Made by a program: the position numbers and the translations under genes
In this document: piece after piece, positions 59,422 to 64,000 of the stretch
Position numbering within the stretch: position 1 is the first letter of the stretch
How the letters are laid out: each line of letters starts with the position of its first letter
The notes under the pieces: model-generated
Told to the model about the DNA's origin: nothing
Databases searched by the model: none
Seen by the model: only the letters and a program-made list of their open reading frames with translations
DNA from: Cenococcum geophilum 1.58
Taxonomy: Eukaryota > Ascomycota > Dothideomycetes > Gloniales > Gloniaceae
DNA length: 64,000 nt
Assembly: GCA_001692895.1 (NCBI GenBank)
Contig: KV748190.1
Location: 1,947,645 to 2,011,644, forward strand
Direction of reading: 5' to 3'

Positions 59422-62400
59422 GCAGCGTTAAGGTACTTAGATATGTTCTAGTTCTTAAGCTATTTAAAAGTAGAAATGAGGTCATATAATTAGGGTATTC
59501 CGCTAAGAATTTTAGAATAGAGTAACTCCGTATATTAACTATTATATCGCTAGTTAGAAGAACCGTGATACTATATAGGAAAATATGTGCTATTTATAAG
59601 CTCTAAAGCCTATTATATGCCACTGAAACTATTTTTAGGAGAGCTAGGCTTATACTTTAAGTCTAGAGTATAACGCTTAATTTTCCTTTTATTGGAGTCC
59701 GAACTATCTAACCCGTCTTCCTCCTATAATGTCTCTAATTAGGGACGTTTTATAGTTCTAAGATGGAGGGTATGCTTTAAGCGGTGTGATATAGGAGGTC
59801 CTTGTTTATATTATTCGGTATTTACTAAATACTGGAATAGTTATGCTAAAGAAATAGTAATAGTAGAAATAGAGGATTTATTACTAAGGTCTTATGCTAT
59901 TTCCTTATTAGCGAAATCTCTAAGCAAAAGATATAGTCCTTCGCTATTAGTAAATATGCTATTATCGTTCCTAAATAGCTGGTGGAAGTTAGTAACTATA
60001 TCTTAAAAGGCCTTTATAGGTTTACACTAACCTCTTTATTCTTATCTCGTACTAAAGTAAGTGCTAGGCGATCCCTTTCCTTAATATAGTTATAACGCCA
60101 TACTAATAGAGACGCTTTTTGAGAACTAGAATATTCGATATTAAGTCCTACTATAGCCTGAGTGCTTCCGTTAGATTTAATTAGATAATCATATGTAAGG
60201 CGATATAGGGCTTCTCGTTTCTAAGAGTAGGATACTTTAATAATAATACTGGGATACTCGGCATCTCTATGCCGAAATAATGTATTTAGGCTACGTTTCA
60301 AATAAGAATACGGTGCGGTAGGACCGTAAAAGAATCTTAAAGATTAAAGCGCTTTAACAGCATTTGAAAACTCTATAGCTTTACCTAAACTATTAGCTAA
60401 AGCGGATAACTAACTACTAATATCCTTATTAACAAGATTGATGAATCTCTTATGTAGTATGCTCGCCATATAGATGATAAACTGTTAAGTGCGTAAGTCG
60501 TAATCCTATCTAAGTATAGTAGTAAGCGTGGGCTTAGAGAATTAAAGCGTCTTTCGAATATATATATACCTAATTTTGTTGTCTATAAAGCACTATAGCG
60601 ACTTGTCCTTTTGCAGAGCCTGCTAGAGTTTGTTAAATTAGGTAGTAGTAAGGCAAAAAGATATCTAAGGTTTGTATATTCTTGCGGCACTGTTCTAAGC
60701 GTCTATAAGGTACTAAATAACTTACGCAATATAAGGACTTGGCTTCTTGTTAGTTGGTAAAGGAGTTAATAAAAGGTTATTAGGAGCCGCTAGCGGAGTA
60801 GTATAAGGGGAAATAGGCTTATCTAAGCCGGTGAGTATAGATATAATGGCTAAATAAGTGTTAGGGAAGGTACTAAGCGCAATACCTTTTAAGGTAGAAG
60901 AGAATAGAGAATGGGAAGTTGCTGGTGATATAATACGAAATGTTATCTCAGTAGGCTTAGACGTGATCCCGTTAGTACGGATTTTTAATCGGCCTGTAAG
61001 CTAATTAACTATATTTATACTGCACGGAATTACGTTTAAGGCTGTTCCGTAACACTTATTAAATAGTATTAACGCTTTTTATAACCTTCGCGGTTGAATT
61101 ACTTAACTATAACGGCTTAAAATACTACTAAAATTTAATTGATTAGAGAGAAGACCTAATATTTTATAAATATTGAGTCTGAATTAAACTATACTATTGT
61201 TAAGCGTAACTATGTTTCTATTATATACTATCTAGCCTATTACCCTTTTAGTTATCTATAGCTGGCTTAAAAAAGCCGCTAAAGACCAGCTTATTTAAGA
61301 ACTATAGTATAGTTAGATATACGGCTCTATATAATGCATCTACTGTAATATTATTAAAGTCTACCGCGCCGTCCGGCAGCGGAAACTCCTAGCATTGCTA
61401 TTAGTAACCGCTGGTAATAACTAGGCGTTTAGCTTATGTTATATAGCGCTAGCAGTGTTTTCCTAACTATTTCTAGATATGCTAAAAAGTAGAAAATGTT
61501 TTTTATATTTACTAGCTCGTCTAGCTTAAAGCTAAGAGGCACTTTTTGTATTACCTATAGCCACTAAAGTTAGATAAGCAGACTAGGTAAAATTCTATAC
61601 TTACTTATAGGAGACGCTCTAGTTAGGTTCCTAGCTTACCCTAAAACTCCCCTACTAGCTCTTCGTCCTCCTTACCCTTTAGTAGTTTAGAGGCAGTAGT
61701 TAGTGCCGGCACCCTATAGCTAGGAGGACTATAGGCCTACTCTTTTATACCACCGACTTAGTCTTAAAGATCTCTTACTATAAACCTAATCTTGTGTAGA
61801 AGAGCCCTCTAGGGGCTGTATAGATTTTTATTAAAGCTTAACTTGACTAGAAATTTAACTAGTTTATTTATAACAGCCTATAGAGTTAGAATAGACATTG
61901 TAGAAGTGTAGGCAGCTGTAGAAAAGTGTAAGAAAAGTAGTAAGTAGGAGAAGAGGTAAATGTAGAGTATATTAAGAGAGAGGGAGGGTTAGACTATATA
62001 TTTGCAGCTAACGTCGCAGCTAATAGATAATAGCTATAATAACAATAGCTATAATTAGCAATTGACGTAATAATAATAACTGTAATAATAATAGATATAA
62101 TTAATAACGAAGGTAGTTAATGGCTATAATAGATAATGGCTATAATAAGCAATGGCTATAATAGATAACGGCTATAATAGACAATAGCTATAATAAATAT
62201 ATAATGGCCATAATAGACAATAATCTAACTATAAAGTTTAAGGTATTTAGACGTAAATACCGCTAAGTAGTGTTACGGTACTAGCAGAAAACGGCAAATT
62301 ATAGTAGATGGCCTACCTTAGTAAGCTTAAACGTAATTCCGTTATTAAAGAAGACGTTAGATTTATAAATCTCCCTTTATCTTATAAAGGTCTAGTTAGT

Positions 62401-62639
62401 GCGGCTTAGCTACCCTCCCTGCTAGTTTCTGCGAGCCCTTAGTAACTTATATTACTAGAATTTTAGTCTTATCTTGCTGCTTTTATAAGGAATAGCGTTA
62501 TAACCTTATCCTTATAGGCGCCTTATAAATATCCTTATCCTCCATTGTAGCAGATAGGCTAGGTGGTTTAGTAAGACGTTTACTATATTTAAATAAGGCA
62601 CTAATAAGGTCTTCGCGGAAGGCTTTATAGGCGCTATAG

Positions 62640-63605
62640 GTGGGCTAATGGCTAGGAACTGATTAGTAGAGAGTTTATAGCAATTAGCAATAGTTATATT
62701 AAAAAGGAAGTAGTAAAGAGACTTCTATAACTTTAAGTACGTCCTCTATATATTATAATAAGACCTTAGTTAATTGGCTTGATTAACGCCGCCTATAAAG
62801 TGGTTGTATATATTAATGAACTACGGTATTAAGAGCTCCTTTATGGCGTTGTTCCTAAAGACTTTGCGCATTTATTAGGCTCTAGATACTATAGCAGTAA
62901 AATATTATTGCGTTTATTAAACCTTAACTCTACCTAGTAATATATAACGTCACCATCCGTAGAGCCTTATTTTTTTAGTGGCAAAACGTACCTAAATTAA
63001 CCGTACTTATAAAAAGTACTACATTAGCGTCCTTCTAGGCAAACTCTATAATAGAGCCGTCTTTTAAAAGCCTCCTATATAACTTCCCCTATTTAATCTG
63101 CCCTAAATGTACTAATTTAAGATCTATAAGCGACCGATTAATATGCTTAGGAGGATCATTTTTAGGGTATAAAGCTAGCTTTATTTGTTCGGCTTCCTAT
63201 TTATTAACTACCTTACGTCTTGTTTTAGTCGTTTGTACGGTTCCTACAGCTCTAATTCCTTCCTTATAAAGCTAATAAAGTAGCTTAATGCTTATAAAAA
63301 GATTATCCAGCTATATAACATGCTTGTTCTTATTAAAATATTATTTACTATTAAGTTCCTATAGCAGAAGGTCCAATACTACCGCCTACGTCTTAGAAAA
63401 GCCCTTATCTTTCGTCCAATACTCGTCTAAATTAATAGGTCCCTTTTTATCACCCTTTGTATACTAAAGCCAGTCTAGTATATAGCCTTAATTGGCTATA
63501 ACCTATACTTTAAAGCCTTCTGGTATTGGCTTGCTTAGAATAGTAACTGTTTTAAAAGCTCGGCCAGTAAATTAAATAACTGTCTCGTATAGGATACTTA
63601 AAAAA
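62640..63605 (-). pseudogene. PiggyBac-like transposase (DDE_Tnp_1_7), RIP-killed, 5'-truncated
   Basis: Minus-strand frame read through TAA/TAG. Near the right end it shows FTGRAFKTVTILSKPIPEGF then V.VIAN.GYILDWL, then VVLDLLL, HVI.LDNLFISIKLLY.LYK, GIRAVGTVQTT, VVLFISTVNLG, and near 62,800 YNHFIGGVNQAN.LRSYYN, where the family expects GGVDxxDQ (Asp to Asn, Gln lost to a stop). SLYYFLFNITIAN follows. These are the hallmarks of the PiggyBac DDE core. The N-terminal third is missing: the frame ends abruptly at an A/T run near 63,605. No terminal repeats identified. Confidence 0.8.
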
Positions 63606-63686
63606 AATTAAAAAATGAAATATCTTGTATTTCTTTTATCTACTGTTAATTGTAGTAGGAATGATTATAATTGTAGAGCTTCTCCT

Positions 63687-63777
63687 AGGTGTAATTCCCG
63701 CAATGCCCTCCTCTAAATTCACTATCTATCGAGATATACTTTGCAAACGGCCCTTTACCCCCCTTACAGTTCTCACA
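63687..63777 (-). pseudogene. Cys-rich domain remnant (CxxCxxGxGPF type)
   Basis: Minus strand reads CENCKGGKGPFAKY, then GGHCGNY. This resembles a C-terminal Cys-rich module common in filamentous ascomycete repeat-associated proteins (C..C..G.GPF..C...C.NC); two expected Cys are Tyr, as TGC-to-TAC RIP change would give. Parent protein unknown. Confidence 0.4.
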
Positions 63778-64000
63778 TTTTTCTCCGTTATCTTCTCCCC
63801 TGTAATTTGTTAGTGTTTTATATATATAATTTTGGGGATATTATAAGATCTTTACCTAGACTGTATAATTATCGCTAAGATCTACCTACATTTCTAAGGA
63901 ATATTCTATAATGGCTTAGTCAAAAGAACAAGAATCTATTAGTAGCCAGTAAACGAGAGTTCTAAGACGAGGTCTGGAAGAAGGTTGAGGAAAGGATATG
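63778..64000. other. TA-rich DNA to the window end
   Basis: No feature recognised. From about 63,910 the composition becomes less TA-biased, so the repeat block may end near here. Confidence 0.35.

Larger units (their letters stand above)
52676..62639. other. TA-rich, RIP-like DNA without a recognisable gene
   Basis: About 10 kb with no credible open frame on either strand. It holds short direct repeats (separate entries), a C-run near 53,263-53,280, an (AT)n run near 56,530-56,552, and AT-rich tandem-like ATAATGGCTATAATAGA motifs at 62,030-62,220. A frame from about 58,981 starts MYDYNTLIKSLILT but is soon broken and unassigned. Confidence 0.4.

Noticed and set aside
63625..63813. 62-codon hydrophobic frame
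   Set aside because: It lies antisense to the Cys-rich remnant, and TA-rich DNA readily gives Phe/Ile/Leu-rich frames.

Overview
The window is a piece of a filamentous ascomycete (Pezizomycotina) chromosome. This follows from short spliceosomal introns (mostly 43-90 nt, GT...AG, several with CTAAC-type branch sites), the protein families present, and the mutation pattern of the repeats: CpA/TpG is depleted in favour of TpA and reading frames are full of TAA/TAG, as expected from repeat-induced point mutation (RIP). It has two halves. Positions 1 to about 18,000 are ordinary gene-dense DNA. From about 18,100 to 64,000 it is repeat-rich and TA-rich, with one intact-looking gene at the border.

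Gene-dense half, in order: a cell-wall-integrity MAP kinase kinase (Mkk1/2 type, +), the beta subunit of cytosolic phenylalanyl-tRNA synthetase (11 exons, 595 aa, +), a PNPOx-like flavin split-barrel protein (+), an LAT-type amino-acid permease (-), the PP2A scaffold subunit A (8 exons, +), a dithiol glutaredoxin (-) and an LMBR1-family membrane protein (+). All could be spliced by eye into full-length proteins. They are housekeeping or signalling genes with no shared pathway; the layout only creates two divergent promoters (permease/PP2A and glutaredoxin/LMBR1) and three convergent pairs.

Border gene, 18,680-20,697 (-): five exons join into an open frame for a Cys-rich N-terminus, a P-loop NTPase and a C-terminal module with restriction-endonuclease-like motifs. 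This is the architecture of Crinkler/RHS-type (CR) proteins. It is the most interesting protein in the window and is not RIP-mutated.

Repeat half: a DUF6589-like pseudogene is split by an 8,004-bp chromodomain-bearing Ty3/gypsy element (24,971-32,974, two 426-bp LTRs, TATAG target duplication). A second, plus-strand gypsy remnant (about 36,110-43,045) is itself interrupted inside its reverse transcriptase by an 1,801-bp non-autonomous LTR element (39,201-41,001, two 249-bp LTRs, GTAGT target duplication). Three dispersed arrays of one 12-bp minisatellite occur (about 21.4-22.3, 43.25-43.9 and 50.4-51.2 kb); the first and third lie inside about 1.55-kb units bounded by inverted repeats, and the third is arranged head-to-head. 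Further right are a RIP-killed class I methyltransferase pseudogene (about 51.9-52.7 kb) and a RIP-killed PiggyBac-like transposase (about 62.6-63.6 kb). Large tracts between these hold no gene I can recognise.
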